Source: Saccharospirillum impatiens DSM 12546 | Lineage (GTDB): Bacteria; Pseudomonadota; Gammaproteobacteria; Pseudomonadales; Natronospirillaceae | Direction: 5' to 3' | Assembly (NCBI RefSeq): GCF_000423605.1 | Contig: NZ_AUIH01000007.1 | Coordinates: forward strand, 62,001 to 126,000 | Length of the DNA stretch: 64,000 nt | In this document: positions 29,220-37,876 of the stretch, one piece after another | Position numbering within the stretch: the stretch's first letter is position 1 | Layout: each line of letters starts with the position of its first letter | Program-made: the position numbers and the translations under genes | The notes under the pieces: model-generated | Databases searched by the model: none | Told to the model about the DNA's origin: nothing | What the model saw: the letters and a program-made list of their open reading frames with translations, nothing else

Positions 29220-29921
29220 GTGGGAAAACATATAAACATCAAAGAGGTAGAGTCGAGCCTTCTGGGAGTTGGGTTGTACACTCCTGCCGAGGCGGCGGCT
29301 TACACTGGCATTGATGCAGCGCAGGTGCGCCGCTGGCTGTTTGGCTATGCGTCTGGCGGAAAGCACCATGAGGGCCTTTGGCACCCTCAATTGGAAGGTG
29401 ACCTTGAACAAGCCCTGAGTTTCCATGACTTGTTAGAAATTCGCTTTGTGCATGCATTCCGGCATCACGGTGTCAGCTTGCAGGCCATCCGCAGGGCTTC
29501 CGCACACGCCCGGGAAACGTTCAACCAGCCATACCCCTTTACCTGTAAGCGCTTTCAAACAGACGGGCGCAGTATTTTTGCTACTGTCTTGGAGGAAACC
29601 GGCGATGAGTCCTTGCTGGATCTTGTCAAAAGACAATATACCTTTAAACAAGTGATCAAACCCTCGCTCTACCGGGGTATCGAATACGACAACGGCAAAG
29701 CCCTACGCTGGTACCCGCTAAGCCGCAACCAGCATGTGGTTCTTGACCCTAGTCGTAATTTCGGCAAGCCGATTCTCACAGGAAGCGGAATGACAGTCGA
29801 TGCCATCGTCACGGCCTGGCACGCTGAAGGACAGGAGGCGCGACGTGTTGCCGCGATTTACGAAGTGCCCTTAGCTGAAGTGGAGGCAGCCATTCAGTTC
29901 GAGCAAAGGACCGCTGCTTGA
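29220..29921 (+). CDS. Antitoxin-like protein with MerR-like HTH and DUF433
   Basis: Predicted DNA-binding antitoxin of 233 residues. The N-terminus (LYTPAEAAAYTGIDAAQVRRWLFGY) is a MerR-like helix-turn-helix and the C-terminus (GMTVDAIVTAWHAEGQEARRVAAIYEVP) is a DUF433 domain, the pairing usual for partners of PIN-like toxins. GTG start with AGGTGG upstream. An inverted repeat (aacactg / cagtgtg, about 29145-29170) upstream could be its operator. The stop overlaps the next gene. Confidence 0.8.
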   Translation: MGKHINIKEVESSLLGVGLYTPAEAAAYTGIDAAQVRRWLFGYASGGKHHEGLWHPQLEGDLEQALSFHDLLEIRFVHAFRHHGVSLQAIRRASAHARETFNQPYPFTCKRFQTDGRSIFATVLEETGDESLLDLVKRQYTFKQVIKPSLYRGIEYDNGKALRWYPLSRNQHVVLDPSRNFGKPILTGSGMTVDAIVTAWHAEGQEARRVAAIYEVPLAEVEAAIQFEQRTAA

Positions 29922-30322
29922 AGTTTTTACTGGACAACAACTTACCACCTTCCCTCGCGAGAGCCCTCAATGAACTGTCTTCAAGCGAAGGCCACACCGT
30001 CGTTCATTTGACTGAAAAGTTTTCCCGTGACACACCCGATATCGAATGGATCGGTACCCTAAAGACCGAAGGTGATTGGGTTATAATCTCTCAGGATCAA
30101 TTTAAAAAAAGCGATCTGGAAAAACAGGCATTTCGTCGGTCAGGATTAACCGTGTTTTGCTTGGCTAAACACTGGAGCAGCGTTTCGTATTGGGAAAAGG
30201 CGCATCAGATCGTCCGTTGGTGGCCATCAATCATGGCTCAATCTGAACTTTTAGTCGGCGGAGCCGCGTTCCGAGTACCATGGAGGTATGCGGCAAAGGG
30301 ACGATTTGAACAGATAAAATGA
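29918..30322 (+). CDS. PIN-like (DUF5615/VapC45-type) toxin
   Basis: 134 residues beginning KFLLDNNLPPSLARAL, the acidic first motif of PIN-like nucleases, with further acidic residues in VIISQDQFKK. The start is a TTG sharing bases with the antitoxin stop (TTGA), a rare start that would keep toxin output low and coupled. Predicted RNase toxin of the DUF433 antitoxin. The C-terminal 25 residues (GGAAFRVPWRYAAKGRFEQIK) extend past the core fold. Confidence 0.8.
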   Translation: MKFLLDNNLPPSLARALNELSSSEGHTVVHLTEKFSRDTPDIEWIGTLKTEGDWVIISQDQFKKSDLEKQAFRRSGLTVFCLAKHWSSVSYWEKAHQIVRWWPSIMAQSELLVGGAAFRVPWRYAAKGRFEQIK

Positions 30323-30637
30323 TCGATTGAATGGCAAGAATCTCACTACTGATTACGATTTTGATCCACCGCAATCAACTTACCTGAAATTGCCAGGGTC
30401 ACTGGGTTAAGAAAACCTGTGCAGCCGGGTTGATACCAATATAGGGAACTGGAAACCTCGAGGGCAATGTCCATGTCGCTGAAGACTGGGTTAAAGCCAG
30501 GGGCTTGTTTGACCGTGCGTATCAGGAGAGTTAGGGCAGCCCTCCAGTCCGGCACTTCATCACGTCAGGGTAGCATTTGACTCGGCCTCTGGCAGCGCTA
30601 AACTGTTGTATAAACCTAAAGTTTGCAGGTAAGAGCC
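30323..30637. other. Gap with possible gene remnant
   Basis: No confident gene. On the minus strand a 69-codon frame (30346-30555) ends in KLIAVDQNRNQ, close to LIVVDQSQNQ at the end of the Blc lipocalin encoded at 33624. The underlying DNA matches at 19 of 21 positions (tgatccaccgcaatcaactta against tgatccaccacaatcaactca). It may be a fragment left by duplication or recombination; the rest of the frame shows no lipocalin features. Confidence 0.4.
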
Positions 30638-30811
30638 GTGCCCACCGGAACTGTGAAAGCTAAAAAAGCCTATTTTGCCAAGGTGCGTCGCAAGAACTAC
30701 ATTGCCAGTCTGCGGATTGAAGGCTTTGATGTCACAGGGCATACCGCCGGTGACGAACTCCCCTCAAAAGCAGCGACATTGGCAACGTACAAACGCAAAG
30801 CAATGGCCTGA
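30638..30811 (+). CDS. yhfG: YhfG/FicA-like antitoxin
   Basis: A 57-residue basic protein containing YFAKVRRKNYIASLRIEGF, the pattern of YhfG (DUF2559), the small partner that holds Fic toxins inactive. GTG start preceded by AGGTAAG; the frame is open a little further up to a TTG. It is followed two bases later by a disrupted fic, so it is probably an orphan antitoxin. Confidence 0.75.
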   Translation: MPTGTVKAKKAYFAKVRRKNYIASLRIEGFDVTGHTAGDELPSKAATLATYKRKAMA

Positions 30812-30813
30812 CG

Positions 30814-31134
30814 TTGGACAAATACGGTACCGGGCAAGACCCATCCTGCTAAGCTGGTACCGATGTTCTGATCAACAACCTGAATATCCCGGATGCAGCC
30901 ATTCTCGAAAACGCAGAACGCGATCTTACTGAGATTGCTGCGGCGCAGATTGAATTCACTCCCCCGCCTTATGATTTTGATTTTCTGAAGCAGCTGCATC
31001 GAAAGCTGTTCGAAGGCGTCTAACCGTGGGCGGGGGATATTCGGACTGTCGATGTATCCAAAGGAATAACACGGTTTTGCACTATCAGTAGAGTCGACCA
31101 GGCTTACTCGGAGGCGAGTGAGCGCTCTCTCTGA
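30814..31134 (+). pseudogene. fic: Decayed, truncated fic (AMP-transferase toxin)
   Basis: One reading frame matches the N-terminal third of Fic: LDKYGTGQDP, then NNLNIPDAAILENAERDL, FLKQLHRKLFEGV, and PWAGDIRTVDVSKG, in the order seen in E. coli Fic. In-frame TAA stops occur at 30850 and 31021 and similarity fades before the TGA at 31132. The catalytic HPFxxGNGR motif is missing altogether. Translation, if any, would start at the TTG at 30814. Order yhfG-fic is that of the active FicTA module, so this is a dead copy. Confidence 0.85.
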
Positions 31135-31394
31135 TATTTTCTCCAAAGTCGCTGATCTTGATAGTACAACCATCCCACGAAAGCAGGTACGAACCATATA
31201 GCAGAAACGAAATCAGTAGTATCGAGCCAGAGTCCATCGATGTGCCCCCGGAAGCCAAGCGCCACTTGAGTCAACAGATGGATGCAAAAAATGAACATGC
31301 CCAGGCGAAGATAGTAGCCAGCTGTTAAAGACCTACCCCAAAATCGGCGCCTTTTAAATTGCCGTCTGATGCTTTTTTGCACTTTGCTCCTCAT
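31104..31394 (-). CDS. Small two-helix membrane protein
   Basis: Not recognised. 96 residues: a strongly basic N-terminus (MRSKVQKSIRRQFKRRRFWGRS), two hydrophobic segments (about 26-48 and 62-78) and a charged tail. The ATG shares a base with the stop of the upstream gene (TAATG), so it is translated with it. Its 3' end lies antisense to the end of the fic remnant. Role unknown. Confidence 0.55.
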   Translation of the reverse strand: MRSKVQKSIRRQFKRRRFWGRSLTAGYYLRLGMFIFCIHLLTQVALGFRGHIDGLWLDTTDFVSAIWFVPAFVGWLYYQDQRLWRKYQRERSLASE

Positions 31395-31663
31395 TAGTCA
31401 GGCTCCCCCCTAAGTTGCTCCCTGCGCCTCCAATTGAAGTCTCTGCAAAACTGACCGAACAGCAGCATGCTAGCCAATAAAACAATCCATCCATAATTTA
31501 GAGCCGCAAACGCAGAGAGTTGACTTAAGATAGCGTTACCTGCTATCCCAACCACAATTTGTAGTAACCACCACTTGAAGTAATACCCAATGGTAAGCGG
31601 CTTGCCAACAATCAGATAGGTGCGGTCCAGAGTAGACGTCCTTTTTGGTGTACCATTTTTCAT
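31394..31663 (-). CDS. Small two-helix membrane protein
   Basis: Not recognised. 89 residues with two hydrophobic segments (about 30-48 and 55-72) and charged ends (PKRTSTLDRTY; CRDFNWRRREQLRG). It shares the GYY motif region and layout with the next gene (TIGYYFKWW against TAGYYLRLG), so the two are likely paralogues. AAGGGAAG precedes the ATG. Found between toxin-antitoxin loci, so a defence or accessory role is possible but not shown. The 236 bases upstream (31664-31899) hold nothing I can name. Confidence 0.55.
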   Translation of the reverse strand: MKNGTPKRTSTLDRTYLIVGKPLTIGYYFKWWLLQIVVGIAGNAILSQLSAFAALNYGWIVLLASMLLFGQFCRDFNWRRREQLRGEPD

Positions 31664-31899
31664 ATCCTAACTTCCCTTTAGTTCTGATCACAAAAATCTG
31701 AAATATTGTCAGGCGCCATTCGAGCCTGGTTGATCACTAACAAATGTTCACTGGGTAGCCGCACTCCAAACACCAGGGGGCTATGCAGTTTAAGGGCGAA
31801 TTGAACAAATAACATGAGTGATTGCAGGTACTGACATAGGGAGCCTCTGCCTGTTAACTGAACCGGACCACGGCTGGAGGCTCACTAACGGTTGGCTTT

Positions 31900-32988
31900 C
31901 TACTCATGAGCCCACTTAAAGCGTCGCTTGAGGTCATTACAAAACTTCATGTCTAAAAGCTCACGGTGTTGCAGTTGTCCCACTAAAATGCCCGGTGAAA
32001 TATTCATATCAGCCGCAAATTCACAGATCCGCTGCTTACTGAACACACCTTCTGCGATAAATGCCATAAATGCCTTGGGCGGTATCAGCTGAGTCTCGGC
32101 AAAGCGGTTAGCTTCCTGCTCTTTCTCCGCATCCAGACCATTGGCTCCTTCCAGAAACATCTCCTTCTTTCCATGCAGTAAAATGTGCCCGGCTTCATGA
32201 AAAAACGTAAACCAAAGGTGGTCATCGCTCTTGTATCGCAGGCTGAGATGAATGACCGCTTTGTCTTTATTGAGCCATCGGGTTGCACCACTGACGCTCG
32301 TTTTGGGCAAGGCGGGAACAAATACGACGGCTACACCTGCCTCGGCACATAAGCGCTGCAGTTCGGGCACAAAATGATCCGGGTCTACCGTGGTCAACGA
32401 CCGAGCCTGCTCCAACACGGTTCGAAAGTGGCTTTTATCATAAGGTTCACAAACAATCGCGGAAGCCTGCAGCTCACCCTGGCGCAGCCAGGCTGACACT
32501 GCCTCCGGGAAAATTTCGTGTGTGTTGTGCTGACGATAAGCAATGTTCAAATTAGGCCACATTTGCTGCCATTGCTTCACTTGCGCAATGCCAAAGAAAT
32601 TGAGCAATTCCACCAACTGCGCTTTTTTGTCGGTAGATTTGTTGATCCAACCTAACTTGACCATGTCATTGACGGGAATACGCTTCAGCCAGTCCAGGTC
32701 ATTGGCTAACTGCTCTTCTTCGGCCAACCTTGCCAAAACCTCCCGGTAGTTGGCTTCCAGATTAAGCCAATAGTCACAGGGCATGCCCAGCGCTCGTTCG
32801 AATTTGATGGCCGTATCTGGAGTGATTGACGCTTTAGCCTTCGAGATAGCAATGAGATGCTTAGGGGTCAGACCGGTTCGATTGGCCAGCTCTTGCTGGG
32901 TCATGCCCCGGATTTCGAGCTCATGTTCAAGGACTTCGCCTGGGGTTACCGCGTAGTCGGGACTGTATTCGTTCAAGTGGTTACCCAT
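31900..32988 (-). CDS. XRE antitoxin fused to ImmA/IrrE metallopeptidase
   Basis: 362 residues: an XRE helix-turn-helix of HigA type (TPGEVLEHELEIRGMTQQEL and on, about 15-75) and a C-terminal ImmA/IrrE domain with the zinc motif HEAGH near residues 262-266. It follows the HigB-like gene with an 8-base overlap, so it is the antitoxin. The ATG with GGAGG upstream was chosen over an in-frame upstream start that would lie in the toxin gene. The protease domain suggests antitoxin or repressor turnover under stress. Confidence 0.85.
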   Translation of the reverse strand: MGNHLNEYSPDYAVTPGEVLEHELEIRGMTQQELANRTGLTPKHLIAISKAKASITPDTAIKFERALGMPCDYWLNLEANYREVLARLAEEEQLANDLDWLKRIPVNDMVKLGWINKSTDKKAQLVELLNFFGIAQVKQWQQMWPNLNIAYRQHNTHEIFPEAVSAWLRQGELQASAIVCEPYDKSHFRTVLEQARSLTTVDPDHFVPELQRLCAEAGVAVVFVPALPKTSVSGATRWLNKDKAVIHLSLRYKSDDHLWFTFFHEAGHILLHGKKEMFLEGANGLDAEKEQEANRFAETQLIPPKAFMAFIAEGVFSKQRICEFAADMNISPGILVGQLQHRELLDMKFCNDLKRRFKWAHE

Positions 32989-33334
32989 GGGTATCCTCCA
33001 CGCCTTTGATCTTGATGGCTGACACCTGAGTCCAATCCAACCCTCCCTCTGGTCGCATTGGGAGAGGGTCATGGTTAGGAATAAAGGTCAGCCGGTATGG
33101 GTGATCAAGGTCGAGTGATAATTGGCCTTTCCGGTTACCTGTCAGCTCATGACAGCGGTGAGGCGGACTGTACGGCGGTGCAAAGGCAGCAAGGCTGGGC
33201 GCCGCCCTCAATTGGGTCATGAGTATCTTCAGCTTTTTCGTGCGACGATCACCAAATGCCTTCTCCATGGTCTTTGCTTCACTGAGCTGTTTCATGAGCT
33301 TTTTGGAAGAAAAAGCAATATCCATAAAAAACAT
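32981..33334 (-). CDS. HigB-like toxin (RelE superfamily)
   Basis: 117 residues resembling HigB/Killer proteins: an early basic helix (DRRTKKLKILMTQL), then CHELTGNRKGQLSLDL and HPYRLTFIPN, the HigB core. Predicted ribosome-dependent mRNA nuclease. Starts at either of two ATGs (33334 or 33325). A perfect palindrome TTAACC-TATCT-GGTTAA covers the first start codon and is the likely autoregulatory operator. Confidence 0.8.
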   Translation of the reverse strand: MFFMDIAFSSKKLMKQLSEAKTMEKAFGDRRTKKLKILMTQLRAAPSLAAFAPPYSPPHRCHELTGNRKGQLSLDLDHPYRLTFIPNHDPLPMRPEGGLDWTQVSAIKIKGVEDTHG

Positions 33335-33350
33335 TAACCTATCTGGTTAA
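33334..33350. promoter_or_regulatory. Operator-like palindrome of the HigB/XRE pair
   Basis: ttaacc-tatct-ggttaa, perfect 6-base arms, at the toxin start codon in an AT-rich leader. Position and symmetry fit binding by the dimeric XRE antitoxin. The rest of the gap to 33623 holds no gene I can support. Confidence 0.55.
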
Positions 33351-33623
33351 TAAAATATCATATACCTAGATAAAGTAAAAGCCGCTGCCCGATAGAAAAC
33401 CGCTTCTTGCCATGCTCTGATCGGCTACCCACACCTCATGGGCACAGAGATTTACAGTTGACTGAAAAATTTTCCAGGAGTGTGTCGGGTTCAGGAGGGG
33501 GCACCGATTCGAGGGAGCAGTGGAAGCCTCGATGAAATGCACAACGGCTATGGCGCCGACCGGGAAATCCCAATCCACTTGCCGATGACTATAGCCAACT
33601 ACCCGTCAGCCAGACAATATGGC

Positions 33624-34157
33624 TTATTGGTTTTGTGACTGATCCACCACAATCAACTCATCCAACTCAAACCCTTCCGCTTCAGCCCGCGCTCTGAACT
33701 GCGCCATCGCCGTCTCACTCACCTGAGGCGTTCGCGACAAAAACCACAGCGTGCCCCGGTCCGAACCTGTCAGGTACGCCTGGCTGTAGGCTTCCTTATC
33801 CAATTCAAACACCACATAAGAGGCGTAAAAAGGCCCGAAGAACGACACTTTTAAGTGCCCAACATCTCGGTCACCGACAAACACAGCCCGGCCTTCGGCT
33901 TGCTGCCATTCGCCTTCCGCTTCTTTATAACCGCGGTTCAGCACACGAATGCTGCCGTCTTCGTTCAGGCTGTATTCTGCGGTTACATTGCTCAGGCCGC
34001 GTTCAAACCGATGATCGAGCCGGGCTATTTCGTACCAGGTGCCAAGGTAGCGGTCGGGCTCAAACCCGGCGACCGGTTCGATTCCTTTGGGTAGGCCGGT
34101 GCAACCGGCCAGGAACAAAAAGAGCAGTATTAGGGCGAGCCTTCCTGATGATGTCAT
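33624..34157 (-). CDS. blc: Outer membrane lipoprotein Blc (bacterial lipocalin)
   Basis: 177 residues. Lipoprotein signal with lipobox LAGC (Cys19), then the lipocalin motif RYLGTWYEIARLDHRFERGL and the barrel, ending in DELIVVDQSQNQ. Blc proteins bind lysophospholipids or fatty acids at the outer membrane and are induced by stress. It is an unusual cargo inside a defence island and may mark an older junction. Confidence 0.92.
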   Translation of the reverse strand: MTSSGRLALILLFLFLAGCTGLPKGIEPVAGFEPDRYLGTWYEIARLDHRFERGLSNVTAEYSLNEDGSIRVLNRGYKEAEGEWQQAEGRAVFVGDRDVGHLKVSFFGPFYASYVVFELDKEAYSQAYLTGSDRGTLWFLSRTPQVSETAMAQFRARAEAEGFELDELIVVDQSQNQ

Positions 34158-34232
34158 GGCGGTTGTCCTTATTAGATTGTGTCTGTTTCACGGATCATGC
34201 TGACGTTGATCTGGTATAGCTCATGGCATGCG

Positions 34233-35108
34233 TTACAGCCATATGGCTTCCTGCTCCAAGGCCAACCCGAGGCTTTGCATGGTCTCTATCAGGTGCTTCA
34301 ATTCAGGCTCTTCATCCAACAGGCCTTCAAGCCCCTGTACAGCGGCTCGAAACTCCCGTTGCGTATCCTGCCAGAGGGAGTTACTGCCGAAGCGTTGCAG
34401 TTTTTGGTGCCAGTCGGGCATCAGCCAGAAGCGGGCGCGCGGGCCAAGCTGCTGTTTCAACCTCAGGTAGTTTTGCAGGCCGACACCATCGTAATCCGGA
34501 AACAAGGTGATGGTGCTGTTCTTCTGTTGGGCCAGCCAGTCAATCAGGTGGTTGCGAAGGTGACCACTGTACCAGGCCAGGCTTATGGCTTCGCTGCCTG
34601 GCAGCCAGTCGGTCCGGTCGAACAAGGCCTGGTTTTCAACCAGCCAGATCGGGCTTTGGGTGCGCCAGATCGCCTCGGCCGTGGGGCTAATGGCGAGCAC
34701 GCCGGCACCCTGGGTTTGGGTCTGCGCATTCAAATCAAGGGTGTGGCCCTGGTCGTGTTGCCACTGTGGCTGGCGGCGAGCTTTTAGCAGCAGGTAATAC
34801 TGGTCGTGCCCGTGTGCACGACCTTTACTGGAACGTGTGTGGCCCATGTTGGCGGCACGTGCGGGCAGGGTGTCATCCGGCGTTGTTCCGGCCAGTGGTG
34901 AGAGTTCAGCCAGGTGCTGTTCGACGATGCCCGGGCGCACTATTCGATACACGCGGCCACGGCCGCTGCGTTGCTGTTGAACCGCGCCGGTTCGCTGGCT
35001 GAATGCGTCCAGTGCGCTTTGTTGTGACACCGTTAAAGCCGAGGCAGAGACGAGGCCGCCCTCGGCGTTGACCAGTTTGAGCAGGGCGGCTCTGAGCGCT
35101 GTGTTCAT
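34233..35108 (-). CDS. jetD: Wadjet/Mks nuclease subunit JetD (MksG), Toprim
   Basis: Predicted DNA nuclease that cuts circular plasmid DNA selected by the condensin-like complex. 291 residues with an N-terminal winged-helix-like half and a C-terminal Toprim fold: glutamate in WLVENQALFD and the acidic pair in LFPDYDGVGLQNYLRL. It is shorter than classical JetD (usually near 400). It overlaps jetC by 4 bases and is last in the operon. Confidence 0.8.
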   Translation of the reverse strand: MNTALRAALLKLVNAEGGLVSASALTVSQQSALDAFSQRTGAVQQQRSGRGRVYRIVRPGIVEQHLAELSPLAGTTPDDTLPARAANMGHTRSSKGRAHGHDQYYLLLKARRQPQWQHDQGHTLDLNAQTQTQGAGVLAISPTAEAIWRTQSPIWLVENQALFDRTDWLPGSEAISLAWYSGHLRNHLIDWLAQQKNSTITLFPDYDGVGLQNYLRLKQQLGPRARFWLMPDWHQKLQRFGSNSLWQDTQREFRAAVQGLEGLLDEEPELKHLIETMQSLGLALEQEAIWL

Positions 35109-37876
35109 GGTGTTAGCTCATCTTCGGACAACGGCTCAAGAATTTGCCAGCTGTCCCGACTGATGTGGTTCTGGCCCTGGTGATGGTGGATCGGCACGCA
35201 ATAGCGCACCGTGGTTAACGGCGCTGGTGAGGCAAAGATCAGCGCGAAACCAAAGTCCTGCGCGGTGGCGATCAGGCTGGTCTGGTTGCGGCTGTCCAGT
35301 GCCAGGGCTTCGTCAAGATAGCATATGGCGTGCACGGCATGACGTTTGTCTTGCATCAGGTGCAGCATGGCGAGACCGGTAATCAGTTTGGCCATCAACA
35401 CGGTGCCGTTGGAGGCGGCGCTGTCTATGTCTTCGAAGGATTCGGGTTTCTGGTCTTTCTTGCCCACCACAAACACCAGCCGAAACAGGTCAGACACTTT
35501 CAGGCCCTGACGGGCGTTGCCCTCATCAATCAGAATTTGTTTGGCGCGGTCGAGTTTGGCGTCGTCGAGCACGCTTTGCTGGTTGAACAGTTCGAAGCTG
35601 TCGCCGGTGTTCACCTGATTCGCTTTGTCGATAAGTACGTCGATGGCTTCGACCAGATGCGGTTCATCCTCGGCCTCAATCTTGAAGATGTTGAGGTCAG
35701 ACAGTTGACGGTGACCGATCAGCCGATTGAAGCTGTTCATTTTGCTCTGAAAACTTAGCAGGCCATCGCGCAACTCACGCAAGCTCGCGGTTACGTTGAC
35801 CACGGCGCTTCGGGCTTTCTTTTCGAGTGCTTCGTGTTCCTGTGGCAACTGATGGCTGAAGTCGATGATGCGCTTCAGTTCCTGATCTCTGGAATCGCTG
35901 TACTGGTATTTGGTCAGCCCGCCAGCATGGAGTTCGCTCAGGCCCGCATTCAGACCGCTGTTTAGCCGTTGCAGGGTGTGACAATCACTCTGGTAGTGCT
36001 TCAAATGGTCCGCCAGCTGCCCCAGCGTCCAGTCCGCTTCACCCAGCCACCGGTGGTGGGGCAACTCACTGAGATAGCTGTACTCTTCGGCGGTATCGGC
36101 GCGGTTATCACGCAGTTGAGCAATGCTGCGATGGTCCTGCTGCAGATCGTCCTGTTTGCGGTGGACGTCGTTTAACCTGCCTTGTAGCTGGTCGCTGTGC
36201 TCCCTGGCCGTCTCCAACTTGTGGGTCACTTCTTCCAATTCACCGGTGGCGTCCTCTTGCTGTACCTGTCGCTCCGGTTCGTTCTGCTTCAGAGTCTGTA
36301 ACTGATCGAAATCGGCCAGATCCTGCTCGTGTTGTCGGCTTTCCCGGGCCAGGGCTGCTTTTCGATCCTGTGATTGCTGTAACGATCGGGCGGCGTCGAG
36401 TTGTTGCGCCAGATCGCTGAGCTGGCGCTCCGTATCGGCGATCTGTTCGTCGAGTTCAGCTGGCGTCAGTTGCTGATGTTGCGGGCTGAGTTCATTCAGG
36501 CTGAGATCGAGCCCGGCGAGGTTTAGGCGGTCCGGCGACGTCCCTGTTAACGCGGTGCGCAGGGCTTGCACATCCAGCTTATAAGCTTCGGGGGGCAACA
36601 CCTGGGCCTGACCATTAAGCACCCGGTTGAGTCGCTCAAGATCGTCGGCTGGCAACTGCTGGCTGAGCGTCAAATAGAGGTTGTCGTTCAGGTGCCGTTG
36701 CTGTTGTTTCAGGGTGAGCAGGCGTTGCTCCTGCTCTTTGCGGGCGCGTTCAATCACCGCCGGTGAACGCCCGTCTGCCTGGGTCAGTATGGTGGTGATC
36801 TGTTCCAGTTCAGCCTGGACTTGCCGGTACTCCTGTTCCAGTACGGAGCGTTCATCAATCAGCGCAAAACGCTGTTGCAATGCATCCTGTTGAGTTCCTT
36901 GTTTTTCCAGTTCATTCAGTTGCGTTTCCAGCTCAAGTTGTCGCCGGGTCAACTGGCGGTCCCGGTCGGTCAGTGCCTGCTTCTCCTGGCCTAGTGCTTC
37001 AACTTCGGCTAGTAGCCGCGCGGCTTCCTCTTCATAGTGCGCCTGCCAGAGAGACAGCCCTTCATCGATGCGCGGGCGCCAGTCGATGAGTTTGCCGCGC
37101 AGTGTCAGGCGTGCCTCGTAGTCTTGCTCCATCGCTTCAATGCGCTTTACCTGATCTTTCGCGGCCAGATACTGGGCCCGGTCGGCATTGACGTCGTAAA
37201 AGGCTTTGTCCCATTCCTGCTTGAAGTCGATGTCGGCATCCGGCAGGTCGCGCCGGAATATCTGCAACAGATACGTTTTAACCTCGGTTGATGACAGCTT
37301 GTCGAGGCGCAGAGTACGGGTGAGTACTTGCTGAAACACTTTTGAGTCGGAGGCGTTTTCCAGCTTGAATACCGTGAAATCGGGCTCAACACTGCGCCGC
37401 TTCTGATTGCCGCCGTAGATTAGCCGGGCGAAATCGGCGGCGTCGTATTGAAAAACCGTTCGGCCCTTACTCGCCAGGTGGGTATTCAAGTCCGGTTGTT
37501 GAACCAGAGTGCCCTGCTCCTGGCGAAAATCATCCAGTTTCAGTTCGCCTTTGTAGGCAAAATAGACATAGTCGTTGCTGGCACCCTTGCCAACACACCC
37601 GAAGACAACGGTACCCGTTTGCGGCAACACCACCTCCAGTAGAACGTAGGCGCTGTTGTTGGGAAAGTAAAAGGAGCGCGTCTTAGCCCAGTCGTGCGAG
37701 CCGAAATCCATGCGCCTGCGGTCGATGATGAGCAGGAACTGCAGGGCGTTGATCAGGCTTGTCTTGCCGGTGTTGTTCGGGGCGATCAGGGAAACGGCGT
37801 CGTCCAATGGCAGTTCGGCACGCTGATAACCGGCACTGCCAAGCAGCACCAGGCGCTGAAATCCGTAGCGAATCAT
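35105..37876 (-). CDS. jetC: Wadjet/Mks SMC-like ATPase JetC (MksB)
   Basis: 923 residues, SMC/MukB-like motor. Walker A IAPNNTGKTS at residues 31-40, a long coiled coil rich in Gln, Glu and Leu from about 250 to 690, and a C-terminal Walker B (AICYLDEALALDSRNQTSL). It forms loops of DNA with JetA and JetB. It is at the compact end for JetC proteins, fitting the MksB type. Start overlaps the jetB stop (ATGA). Confidence 0.88.
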   Translation of the reverse strand: MIRYGFQRLVLLGSAGYQRAELPLDDAVSLIAPNNTGKTSLINALQFLLIIDRRRMDFGSHDWAKTRSFYFPNNSAYVLLEVVLPQTGTVVFGCVGKGASNDYVYFAYKGELKLDDFRQEQGTLVQQPDLNTHLASKGRTVFQYDAADFARLIYGGNQKRRSVEPDFTVFKLENASDSKVFQQVLTRTLRLDKLSSTEVKTYLLQIFRRDLPDADIDFKQEWDKAFYDVNADRAQYLAAKDQVKRIEAMEQDYEARLTLRGKLIDWRPRIDEGLSLWQAHYEEEAARLLAEVEALGQEKQALTDRDRQLTRRQLELETQLNELEKQGTQQDALQQRFALIDERSVLEQEYRQVQAELEQITTILTQADGRSPAVIERARKEQEQRLLTLKQQQRHLNDNLYLTLSQQLPADDLERLNRVLNGQAQVLPPEAYKLDVQALRTALTGTSPDRLNLAGLDLSLNELSPQHQQLTPAELDEQIADTERQLSDLAQQLDAARSLQQSQDRKAALARESRQHEQDLADFDQLQTLKQNEPERQVQQEDATGELEEVTHKLETAREHSDQLQGRLNDVHRKQDDLQQDHRSIAQLRDNRADTAEEYSYLSELPHHRWLGEADWTLGQLADHLKHYQSDCHTLQRLNSGLNAGLSELHAGGLTKYQYSDSRDQELKRIIDFSHQLPQEHEALEKKARSAVVNVTASLRELRDGLLSFQSKMNSFNRLIGHRQLSDLNIFKIEAEDEPHLVEAIDVLIDKANQVNTGDSFELFNQQSVLDDAKLDRAKQILIDEGNARQGLKVSDLFRLVFVVGKKDQKPESFEDIDSAASNGTVLMAKLITGLAMLHLMQDKRHAVHAICYLDEALALDSRNQTSLIATAQDFGFALIFASPAPLTTVRYCVPIHHHQGQNHISRDSWQILEPLSEDELTP

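Noticed and set aside
33366..33578. 70-codon minus-strand frame between HigB-like gene and blc
   Set aside because: No ribosome site, no recognisable domain, and odd composition; not supportable as a gene.
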